A stretch of DNA of 58,545 nucleotides, from the NCBI GenBank assembly GCA_002722955.1, contig PBMZ01000145.1:1-58545 (forward strand). Reading direction: 5' to 3'. The translations under genes and the position numbers were made by a program. The stretch comes from Planctomycetaceae bacterium. GTDB taxonomy: Bacteria > Planctomycetota > Planctomycetia > Planctomycetales > Planctomycetaceae. The notes beneath the pieces are model-generated. The model had not been told where the DNA came from. It ran no database searches and saw only the letters and a list, made by a program, of their open reading frames with translations. Positions within the stretch are counted from its first letter, which is position 1. Every line of letters starts with the position of its first letter. Shown here piece by piece: positions 51,457 to 58,545 of the stretch.

Positions 51457-53352
51457 CTACTTATCCGCGTCCTCGCCATAAAGAAACTCGAGCTGTAGCA
51501 AGTCGCGTTCGATCAGCGAATCGATGAACGTCGGCATGTAGCCCGTTGGCAAAAGCGACTCGCCGTCACGGAAATTGAAGATGTCGGTGATCACCAACTC
51601 GTTGCGATCGGCGTCGAAGCCAGCGACTTCAGAGATTTGAGTCACCGCGCGGCGGCCTCCTGGGAGTCGCGTGATTTGCACGACGATGTCGATGGCCGAG
51701 GCGATCTGTCGTTGAATCGAGACCACTGGCAAGTCGACCGCCATGAGCACCAGCACCTCAAGCCGCTTCATGACATCTTCGGTGCTGTTAGCGTGAACGG
51801 TCGTCATCGATCCGTCATGGCCGGTGTTCATTGCTTGCAGCATGTCCAATGCTTCGCCACTTCGACATTCACCGACGATGATGCGATCCGGCCGCATCCG
51901 CAAGGCATTCTTGACAAGGTCACGAATTGTGTATTCTCCGGCACCTTCAACGTTTGCCGGTTTGCTTTCCAGGGTGACGCAGTGATCTTTCTGCAATTGT
52001 AGTTCCGTCGTGTCCTCGATCGTGATGATGCGGTCGCGGTTCGGGATGAAACTGGAAAGAACGTTGAGCATTGTGGTCTTACCAGTGCCAGTACCGCCGC
52101 TGACCAAGATATTGCGGCGGTCGATCACGCATGCACGGACAAATCGAGCCGCCGCGGTGGTGATACTGTTCAATTCGATCAAATGGTCGATCGAGAAACG
52201 GAACGCCGGAAACTTCCGAATCGTCAAACACGGGCCTTGAATAGCCAGCGGAGGGATAATCGCATTCACGCGAGACCCATCGGCCAGCCGCGCATCAACC
52301 AGTGGCTGACTCTTGTCGATCCGACGTCCCACTTGGGCGACAATGCGTTCGATGATTGACTCAGTGACCTTGTCCGAAATGAATCGGCGGCCAGATAACT
52401 CCAAAACACCATCACGCTCGACATAGATTTGGTCGCTCTTGACGACCATGATTTCGCTAATCGTTGGGGCCCGTAGTAAATCTTGCAGCGGACCGAAACC
52501 AAAGACCGTGTCCTTTAAGTCCTTCTTCAGCGTTCGCAGAAGGATGTACCGAATCAGTTCTTTATGGAGATGGGGTCGCAGCAGCGGGTAAGTTTCGTTG
52601 AACTTTTTCTCCGACTGTTCGATCTGTGCACTTAAGTCCGGCAACGATTTCAACTCGAGCCGTTCGTAGGCGAAGTGGATCAAGTTCCGGAGTTCTGTTT
52701 CACGTTCGGGGACGAGGGTCGCGGGCACGTCGTACTCGTTGTAAGCCAACTGCGCCAGCGAATCTAACTGCGTCTTATCGCTTTCCAGGATGAGTTGGTT
52801 TGTCAGCAGATCGCGAAGCACCAGGCCGATGACTTCCTCTAAGAGCGGTTCGTTCTCGTCGCCAAAGAGGTTGATTTCACGGCAGACATCTTCGATGTTC
52901 CGCTCCAACATCAAGATGCTCTCTTCGTCACCCAGCCGGTTGCTTTCGAGTTCGTAAAGATCGAAGCGCTCGAGCAACTTGCGGTGAACCTTTAGCTCCA
53001 GCCCTGCCATTGTCGATCGAAGGTGAGCTTCAACCTCAGCCCGCCCGATGGCTGTGACCTTTTCGGCTTCGAATGTCAGCGTGAAAGGCCAAATGCGAAC
53101 GGTCTCACCCGCCGAAAATGTAATGCTGTCGCCACCAAGCACCTCGGTCGAACCGACCATGCAACTATTCAGCCCAAGATTTTCGAGCGACAACGAACCG
53201 TTGTCTTGCCGCACCACAGCTTGATACTTTGAGACCAGCGGACTCTGCAAGCAGATCGTGTTTTCTGGGTCACGGCCGATTCCGATTTCGGAGTCTTCCG
53301 TTTCTAGCTGATGCCGACGGCTTTCGTTGACCTTGTTGTACCAGATCTTCAC
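51457..53352 (-). CDS. FHA-domain fused to CpaF/TadA-type secretion ATPase
   Basis: The 631-residue protein begins with an FHA-like domain (about residues 1-95): [22 protein letters not shown] and [18 protein letters not shown] with FTLTFEA. The conserved phosphate-binding histidine after the GR motif is not obvious. A CpaF-type domain follows, with a helical linker and then Walker [13 protein letters not shown] (Lys425), Walker B PDRIIVGE (Glu495) and the His box TTVHANS (about 516-522). CpaF/TadA ATPases power assembly of Flp/Tad pili or related type II secretion systems. An FHA start is unusual for this family and suggests control by protein phosphorylation. It overlaps the upstream CpaB-like gene by four bases (ATGA), so the two form an operon. 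No other tad/cpa genes are in the window. Confidence 0.88.
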   Translation of the reverse strand: MKIWYNKVNESRRHQLETEDSEIGIGRDPENTICLQSPLVSKYQAVVRQDNGSLSLENLGLNSCMVGSTEVLGGDSITFSAGETVRIWPFTLTFEAEKVTAIGRAEVEAHLRSTMAGLELKVHRKLLERFDLYELESNRLGDEESILMLERNIEDVCREINLFGDENEPLLEEVIGLVLRDLLTNQLILESDKTQLDSLAQLAYNEYDVPATLVPERETELRNLIHFAYERLELKSLPDLSAQIEQSEKKFNETYPLLRPHLHKELIRYILLRTLKKDLKDTVFGFGPLQDLLRAPTISEIMVVKSDQIYVERDGVLELSGRRFISDKVTESIIERIVAQVGRRIDKSQPLVDARLADGSRVNAIIPPLAIQGPCLTIRKFPAFRFSIDHLIELNSITTAAARFVRACVIDRRNILVSGGTGTGKTTMLNVLSSFIPNRDRIITIEDTTELQLQKDHCVTLESKPANVEGAGEYTIRDLVKNALRMRPDRIIVGECRSGEALDMLQAMNTGHDGSMTTVHANSTEDVMKRLEVLVLMAVDLPVVSIQRQIASAIDIVVQITRLPGGRRAVTQISEVAGFDADRNELVITDIFNFRDGESLLPTGYMPTFIDSLIERDLLQLEFLYGEDADK

Positions 53353-54092
53353 TCGGCAGCCTCCTCGGCAGAGTGCAGGAGCAATTGAACTCCTTGGAAG
53401 TTCGTCCGCTGCAAGACCACAAGCAGTCGCTGTGCCGCCGATTCGAGCGAGCCGTCCTTGCTCACTTTGACGCTGATGGCGATCACATTTTCGGCGCCGA
53501 CAGAGAGGCCCGCAGCTTTGCTGATCTCGCGGCGTCCCTTGCGATTTCCGAGCGCCAGAATTCGGAATGGACCGATGATCTCGGACTGACCGGCCGTGCT
53601 TTCGGGTTCGTCAGAATTCGCCAACGCTGGCTGAGCGATAAAATCGGGAATGCGGAACGACACCAAATCGTCAGGATTCACATGTGCTGGATTGAAAGTT
53701 CGCGAGTCGACTGGCAACCAAATAACACGTCTGGTTTTGTCGATCATTTTGTTCAGATCTTCTTTGGCGGGCGTTCGAAGATCCTGTTGCATCACGATCT
53801 CGCCGCCGAAGTACTCGCGGTTCGAGTTGAAGCCAATGACCGTATTCAGAGCGTCCCAGCGGACCGCGACCTTTTCCAGATTTCCGAGGCGATTCTTGGG
53901 AATCTCGACTTTGACGAAATCGCTCTCTTTGAACCGTTGTCCCAATTCAATGGGGGCTCCCAAGTTGTCCTTGACGGCAATCAAAGCGACGCGTTCGTAA
54001 TTGTCGGCTTGCCGAACCAAGTAAAACCAATTGCAAACCGCACCGATAATCCCAAGACAGCCGGCAATCATCAGACCTTGAACGCCTTTCAT
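53349..54092 (-). CDS. CpaB/RcpC-like Flp pilus assembly protein
   Basis: The 247-residue protein begins with a membrane helix (KGVQGLMIAGCLGIIGAVCNWFYL) that anchors it in the inner membrane. GQRFKESDFVKVEIPKN, a short SAF-like strand pair, and the central ALNTVIGFNSNREYFGGEIVMQQDL match CpaB/RcpC proteins, which build the periplasmic part of the Flp pilus channel. The SRTFNPAHVNPDDLVSFRIPD segment follows, with a C-terminal variable part. Assignment rests on the fold-like pattern and the overlap with the CpaF-type gene, not on strong motifs. Start at 54092 fits the membrane helix. Confidence 0.7.
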   Translation of the reverse strand: MKGVQGLMIAGCLGIIGAVCNWFYLVRQADNYERVALIAVKDNLGAPIELGQRFKESDFVKVEIPKNRLGNLEKVAVRWDALNTVIGFNSNREYFGGEIVMQQDLRTPAKEDLNKMIDKTRRVIWLPVDSRTFNPAHVNPDDLVSFRIPDFIAQPALANSDEPESTAGQSEIIGPFRILALGNRKGRREISKAAGLSVGAENVIAISVKVSKDGSLESAAQRLLVVLQRTNFQGVQLLLHSAEEAAE

Positions 54093-54124
54093 GGCGACGC
54101 ATCCTTAGAATTCGAAAGAAACGA

Positions 54125-54219
54125 AACCCGACGCGTGAGCGAGGGACACTTGAACATGTTCGGCAGAGAATTCATCACTGCGAACACGTGTGAGCGTCTC
54201 TGGCTCACGCGCCGGGTTA
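54125..54219. repeat. Palindromic element, family D copy 2
   Basis: Outer arms AACCCGACGCGTGAGCGAGG and CTCACGCGCCGGGTT pair. Inner parts GTGAGC and GCTCAC also form a hairpin, with GTAACCC as the foot read on the minus strand. It lies in the gap upstream of the CpaB gene. Confidence 0.8.
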
Positions 54220-54414
54220 CGATGCCAAGACGGTTTTGATTATAGCAAGAATGACAATCCAAACATCACTCGAGAAGCCCGGCTTTTCGAAATCCGAGAA
54301 GCTGCGCATCTAGCTTTAGAGGAATCAACCGCGAAAGTTTGGCGGAGTTGATCAAAGTCGGTAGAATTGAGATCGTCAAAGCCTGGCGGATTCGTCAAAC
54401 GCGAGATCTCATCT
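54220..54414. other. Rest of the divergent gap before the DUF1549/DUF1553 gene
   Basis: Apart from the weak family F hairpin at 54272-54313 nothing is recognised. The gap is divergent, so it should hold the promoters of both flanking genes. Confidence 0.4.
54272..54313. repeat. Decayed hairpin, family F copy 3
   Basis: GAGAAGCCCGGCTTTTCG pairs imperfectly with CCGAGAAGCTGCGCATCT. The AAGCCCGGCTT core identifies it as family F (compare 22309-22342 and 45280-45310). Confidence 0.5.
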
Positions 54415-56548
54415 ATGCGGCCAACTCTGAAGATTATCGTCGCAATGATTGCTTCCATCTTTGCGATCACTTGCCGCGCGGACGAGACCGTCGATTTCAA
54501 GAATGACTTGATCCCGCTATTCACCAAATACGGTTGCAATTCCGGTGCGTGTCACGGATCAGCTATTGGCCGTGCTGGCTTTAAGCTGTCACTTTACGGC
54601 AGCAATGCCGAGGCTGACTACGTCGCTATCGTTCAACAAGTCAATGGCCGCCGGGTCAATCTTTCCAAGCCAGACAAGAGCCTGCTGGTACTGAAGCCTG
54701 CCGAGTTCGTTGAGCATGGCGGTGGATCCGTTTTCGATATCGACAGCGAGGCTGCGAAGTTGCTGCTCCGATGGATTCGGTCGGGAGTACCGAGCCACTC
54801 GGAACGAAAACTCGCCAGTGTCGAGATCTCCCCGAAGCGTCGTGTCACTCGATCAATGGATCAACCGATTCCACTGAAGACCATCGCCAAGTACGCGGAT
54901 GGCGCGACCCGCGATGTGACTCGCTGGACGATCTTTAAGGCCGAGGATTCGTCGTCCGTCGCGATCATCGACAAGGACGCGGCAGGGCAATTCGCCTTGC
55001 CGCAACGGCGCGGCCGACACATTGTTGTGGCTCGTTTCTTGAGCGAAGTCGCGCCCATTGAAATCGTCGTCCCGCTGTCCGATTCCGAAGCAAACCTGGC
55101 TGACGAAGTTCGCGAAAACTTCATCGACACTGAAGTTCTCAAAACACTTGATGAACTGGGTTTGAAGCCTTCACCGATGATTGACGATGCTTTGTATCTA
55201 AGAAGAGTAACGCTTGATCTGACGGGACGATTGCCGTTGAAGGAAGACGCCAGTTCGCTTGTTCAAACGCGTTCGATGAATCGTGAAGCCTTGATCGACA
55301 AGCTGTCCAAATCAGACGGTTTCACCGAGTACTGGACGTTTCAGTTGGCCAAGCTGCTACGGCTGCGGCCTCAGATCAACGATGGCCAGGGAGCGGCAAC
55401 GTACCATCGTTGGCTGTCAAAACAGATTCGAGATGGTGTCAGCTATCGAAACATCGCCCGCCAGTTGATCTTGGCAACAGGCGACTCGCACGAGCACGGG
55501 CCTGCGAACTTCTATCGCACTGTCAATGGGGCTCGCCCGCAGGCCGAATTCGTTAGCGAGTTGTTTATGGGAAGCCGATTGCGTTGTGCGAATTGTCATA
55601 ACCACCCGTTGGATCGGTGGACGCAGGATGACTATCACGGATTGGCGGCGATCTTTGCGACGGTCGAAAGCGGACGTGTCATTAAAGATAAACCCAGTGG
55701 CATCGTCATTCACCCGAGAACTTTGGTAGCAGCAACGCCAAGAATTCCAGGTGAGAAGTTCGTGCAAGCCACGCAAGTAAGGCAAACGCTTGCTGACTGG
55801 TTGACAGATGCTTCGAATCCGCACTTTGCCAAGGCGATTGTGAATCGACTGTGGAAACAAATGATGGGCCGCGGTCTGGTCGAACCGGTTGACGATTTCA
55901 GGGCAACCAATCCAGCAACGCACCCGAAACTTTTGAATCAGTTGGCGGACGACTTCATTGCCAACGGCTATAGCTTGCGGCACACCCTGAAAGTCATCGC
56001 CAGCAGCACAGCGTATGCTCGCAGTGCCAATGCAACGGCTGAGAATAAAGATGACACGCGTTTCTACTCGCACGCCATGCGCAGGCGGTTAGAGCCCGAA
56101 GTCTTGGCGGACGCGATCTCGGACGTGATGGGCATTCCTGCGAAATACGGTGACGAGCCGGCTGGCACGCGAGCCGTTTCGTTGATTGATCCAAAGACGC
56201 CATCCCGCACGCTCGACGTTTTAGGCCGTTGCGATCGCGCCGAATCTTGTGAAAGCACGACAGCAGCGATTGGCGGCCTGCCACAAAACTTGCACTTATT
56301 CAATGGGCCGATTTTAAATGCCCGCATCTCGATGAAGGGTGGTCGGCTAAGTCGTTTGATCAAGGCGCGGACGTCATCTGCAGACATCATTCGCGACTTC
56401 TATCTGGCGGCGTTCAGTCGAGCGCCAAATGCGGAAGAGAAGCAGTATTGGGACAAACAACTTGCGGCATCAGATTGATCAACAGCAATTCTTGGAAGAC
56501 TTTGTTTGGGGCCTTTTGAGTAGCCAGGAGTTTGTGACAAACCATTGA
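54415..56548 (+). CDS. DUF1549/DUF1553 exported protein with Big-like domain; C-terminus displaced by a frameshift
   Basis: The ATG at 54415 starts a signal peptide (IIVAMIASIFAITCRA). PLFTKYGCNSGACHG gives a CxxxxCH heme-like site. A Big/Ig-like beta domain (about residues 140-210) follows. DUF1549 carries a CANCHNHPLDRW motif (a second CxxCH) and DUF1553 holds LADWLTDASNPHFAKAIVNRLWKQMMGRGLVEP. The frame ends LAASD at 56478, yet the family's conserved C-terminus, FLEDFVWGLLSSQEF, is encoded immediately afterwards in another frame (to the stop at 56548). An extra base near 56470-56480 would restore it. It precedes DUF1501 and WD40 genes on the same strand, the usual planctomycete triple whose biochemical role is not established. 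Confidence 0.8.
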
Positions 56549-56570
56549 CGGAACATAGTCCCGTTTCTTC

Positions 56571-56634
56571 GTTTAACCCATAGCCGCAGGCGAGGCTGTC
56601 TGGCATGCTCCTCGCCTGTGGCTACGGGTTAAAC
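56571..56634. repeat. Palindromic element, family A copy 4
   Basis: GTTTAACCCATAGCCGCAGG and CCTGTGGCTACGGGTTAAAC face each other around CGAGGCTGTCTGGCATGCTCCTCG. It is closest to copy 3 and lies right after the DUF1549/DUF1553 gene. Confidence 0.85.
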
Positions 56635-56661
56635 GACAGCTCATCGAGCTTGTGACTTTTT

Positions 56662-56715
56662 GTGGTCCTGCGACTCCGTTCGCGGGACGTCCTGCGAGCG
56701 GAGTCGCAGGACCAC
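56662..56715. repeat. Palindromic element, family C copy 2
   Basis: GTGGTCCTGCGACTCCG and its inverse CGGAGTCGCAGGACCAC surround TTCGCGGGACGTCCTGCGAG. It is the counterpart of 747-810, sharing the CGACTCCG core, and lies immediately upstream of the DUF1501 gene. Confidence 0.85.
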
Positions 56716-56754
56716 AATCCCTCGGGCATTTTGAGGAATTACTTGGGAAATCCG

Positions 56755-58089
56755 ATGAAGACTCAAAGATGTGACGGCGTCACGCGTCGTGATTTAATTC
56801 GGATCGGCGGCCTTTCCGCTTTGGGAATCGGGCTTGGCGATTTCTTTCGAATGCAGCGTGCGGTCGCCGATTCGAAAGGATCAGTCGATGCAAAAGCGAA
56901 GTCGTGTATTCTGATTTGGCTGGACGGCGGACCGACTCATCTTGAGACATTTGATCCTAAGCCCGATGCTCCGGCCGAAGTTCGCGGTCCATTGGGATCG
57001 GTGGCGACGAAGGTTAACGGTGTTCGTATTAACGAGTACATGCCGCGAACGGCGGCCTCGATGAATGATGTGGCCCTTGTTCGTTCAATGACATCGCCAT
57101 TGGGCGAACATAGTTTTGGCTCGCATTATTTGTTGACTGGTTACCGGCCGTCGGCGGCGTTGGAGTATCCGTCGTTTGGCTCGACGTTGGCTCATGCACG
57201 CAGTCACTCTGTGGTGTTGCCACCGAACATCGCTGTTCCTCGCTTCAGCAAATCGGTGACTGGCAACGGCTTCTTGCCGTCATCAACGGCTCCCTTTGCT
57301 GTTGGCGGCATACCTGATCGGCCCGACTTCAAAGTTCGTGACCTCGACTTTTATAAGGGACTGGATCTAACACGTCTGGATCGACGCAGAAAAATCGTCA
57401 ACGCGTTTGACCAGTTCGCTCGAGCCAAAGACGCGGCCGCGACGACAGCGACGGATTCTGATCTCGAGCGTGCCTATAACTTGATCGCGTCGAAAGAGGC
57501 GAAGGCCGCTTTTAAGTTGTCGGAAGAACCTACGAACATTCGCAATTTGTATGGACGAACGGGGGCCAACTCGGTCGGACAAAGTTGTCTGTTGGCTCGA
57601 AGATTGGTTGAACGCGGAGTTACCTTCGTGACCGTTAACAGCGTTGGCTGGGACACTCACCAAGACCTGAATCAGCTCAAACAGCGATTTCCCAACGACC
57701 GAAACGCGCATTTGCCGGCGCTCGATCGAGCCATCAGTGGCTTGATCACTGACTTGTCGCAGCGAGGCATGCTCGACTCAACGCTGATCGTTGTCATGGG
57801 CGAGTTCGGACGGACGCCAAAGATCAACGCTCGAGGCGGCCGCGATCATTGGCCGAATTGTTTCAGTGTCGCACTGGCCGGCGGCGGCATTCGTGGTGGG
57901 CAAGTCGTCGGTATCAGCGACTCACTTGGCGAGCGTCCCAAGGACAATCCCGTCACACCGTCGGACTTGGCAGCGACAATCTACACTTTGCTGGGCATCG
58001 ACCCGGCCAGCGAACTTCACACTTCTGACGGTCGGCCAATCCGAGTGACACCGGATGGTGCCCGAGTTGTCAAAGAGTTGTTGTCATAG
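56755..58089 (+). CDS. DUF1501 protein with Tat signal (paralog 5 of 5)
   Basis: The ATG at 56755 gives 444 residues that start MKTQRCDGVTRRDLIRIGGLSALGIG, a twin-arginine leader with the CDGVTRR prefix shared with paralog 4. Landmarks are LIWLDGGPTHLETFDPKPDAP, ARRLVERGVTFVTVNS with WDTHQDL, and GEFGRTPKINARGGRDHWP. It lies downstream of the DUF1549/DUF1553 gene and upstream of a WD40 gene on the same strand. The longer open frame back to 56662 passes through the family C palindrome and has no export signal at its start, so it is rejected. Confidence 0.92.
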   Translation: MKTQRCDGVTRRDLIRIGGLSALGIGLGDFFRMQRAVADSKGSVDAKAKSCILIWLDGGPTHLETFDPKPDAPAEVRGPLGSVATKVNGVRINEYMPRTAASMNDVALVRSMTSPLGEHSFGSHYLLTGYRPSAALEYPSFGSTLAHARSHSVVLPPNIAVPRFSKSVTGNGFLPSSTAPFAVGGIPDRPDFKVRDLDFYKGLDLTRLDRRRKIVNAFDQFARAKDAAATTATDSDLERAYNLIASKEAKAAFKLSEEPTNIRNLYGRTGANSVGQSCLLARRLVERGVTFVTVNSVGWDTHQDLNQLKQRFPNDRNAHLPALDRAISGLITDLSQRGMLDSTLIVVMGEFGRTPKINARGGRDHWPNCFSVALAGGGIRGGQVVGISDSLGERPKDNPVTPSDLAATIYTLLGIDPASELHTSDGRPIRVTPDGARVVKELLS

Positions 58090-58102
58090 CTCGAACAAAT
58101 CA

Positions 58103-58545
58103 ATGAACAGAATCCTTAAAGTCAGCTCATTGTGTTTGGTGTTCGAGTTGTGTTTTGCGGTCTTTGTGTCGGCAGCTAAACCACCAATCACTGCCGTTGC
58201 ATTTGCTCCCGATGGCAAGTCAGTGGTTGCTGTCAGCCAATCGGGATTGCAACAATTCAAGTGGCCCGGCCTTCAGTCGCAGAGAAAGATCCAAACGAAA
58301 TCTTCCAATCTGCATTGCGTCACATTTGCTCCCGATGGCAAGTTCGTCGCTGTTGGCGGTGGTGACCCATCCGAAAGTGGCAGCGTCGAATTGTTCTTGT
58401 GGCCCAGTGGAAAGCCCCTCCGACAACTTTCCACCCATGACGATTCAGTCCGATCCATTGTTTGGATCGACGAGTCAAAGCTGTTCTCGGCGAGCATCGA
58501 TCGCACGATCAAACTGTGGGAGCTTGTCAGCTCTGAGTCGAACAC
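58103..58545 (+). CDS. Secreted WD40 repeat protein (partial, runs off right edge)
   Basis: An ATG at 58103, 13 bases past the DUF1501 stop, opens a frame that continues to the window edge (147 complete codons). A signal peptide (SLCLVFELCFAVFVSA) is followed by WD40-type strands: TAVAFAPDGKSVVAVSQSG, HCVTFAPDGKFVAVGGGD, and SVRSIVWIDESKLFSASIDRTIKLWEL. The WD repeat is complete in the last case. The rest of the propeller lies outside the window. The close spacing with DUF1501 marks the typical planctomycete operon order DUF1549/DUF1553, DUF1501, WD40. Confidence 0.85.
   Translation, partial: MNRILKVSSLCLVFELCFAVFVSAAKPPITAVAFAPDGKSVVAVSQSGLQQFKWPGLQSQRKIQTKSSNLHCVTFAPDGKFVAVGGGDPSESGSVELFLWPSGKPLRQLSTHDDSVRSIVWIDESKLFSASIDRTIKLWELVSSESN

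Noticed and set aside
53373..54239. A 288-residue plus-strand frame
   Set aside because: It lies opposite the CpaB-like gene and passes through the family D palindrome.
1..58545. CRISPR array or prophage
   Set aside because: No regularly spaced direct repeats and no phage structural, integrase or lysis genes were seen.

Overview
The window looks like a chromosomal piece of a planctomycete, most likely of the Pirellulales. The basis is gene content, not a search: a start-of-protein LEARRMLT motif (the planctomycete LEPR-type surface-protein signal), five DUF1501 proteins, one DUF1549/DUF1553 protein, a DUF1559 pseudopilin-like protein, several secreted WD40, sialidase-like and NHL propellers, a sulfatase, a Legionella-type outer-membrane barrel, and a tetrahydromethanopterin-pathway formyltransferase. 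No rRNA, tRNA, CRISPR array, prophage or intact transposase was seen.

Layout. 1-8.8 kb: edge fragment of an RTX-like surface protein, a lone ThiF-type adenylyltransferase, a large VWA membrane protein, an RmlD-like reductase, a lipoprotein, a DUF1559 protein, a cytosine-deaminase-like enzyme with a broken C-terminus and a zinc-ribbon membrane protein. 8.9-20 kb: an exported and carbohydrate-related stretch with sulfatase, WD40, DUF1501, sialidase-like propeller, outer-membrane barrel, fuconolactonase-like hydrolase, DUF6807 and NHL proteins. 20-26.8 kb: HEAT-like membrane protein, degenerate receiver protein, CsrA, glycosyltransferase, a decayed PilZ gene and a sialate O-acetylesterase. 26.9-33.2 kb: housekeeping genes (topoisomerase III, glycyl-tRNA synthetase, malic enzyme) around a ParD/ParE-type toxin-antitoxin pair. 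34-42 kb: DUF1501, DUF4331, then a TPR / secreted helical protein / mutated receiver operon, a frameshifted zinc-ribbon gene and another DUF1501. 42-51.4 kb: epimerase, mannonate dehydratase, Ftr/FhcD, a polytopic membrane protein, DUF6817, DUF1501, NUDIX and aldo/keto reductase. 51.4-54.1 kb: an FHA-CpaF secretion ATPase overlapping a CpaB-like gene. 54.4-58.5 kb: a DUF1549/DUF1553 - DUF1501 - WD40 set running off the right edge.

The most unusual feature is between the genes. About twenty palindromic elements of at least eleven sequence families occupy the intergenic gaps. Several have the REP/BIME architecture: a GTAG foot, a hairpin, and often a second inverted copy. In three places a TAGC(C) end of the element lies on or next to the TAG stop codon of the neighbouring gene. 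At 45.2 kb one palindrome is nested inside another. No RAYT-type transposase that could explain them is in the window.

Four genes carry apparent frameshifts recognised because the family C-terminus or a zinc-ribbon half continues in another frame. At least one shift in each lies within about ten bases of GATCAA. This could be real decay or a systematic sequencing artefact, and is worth checking before biology is inferred.
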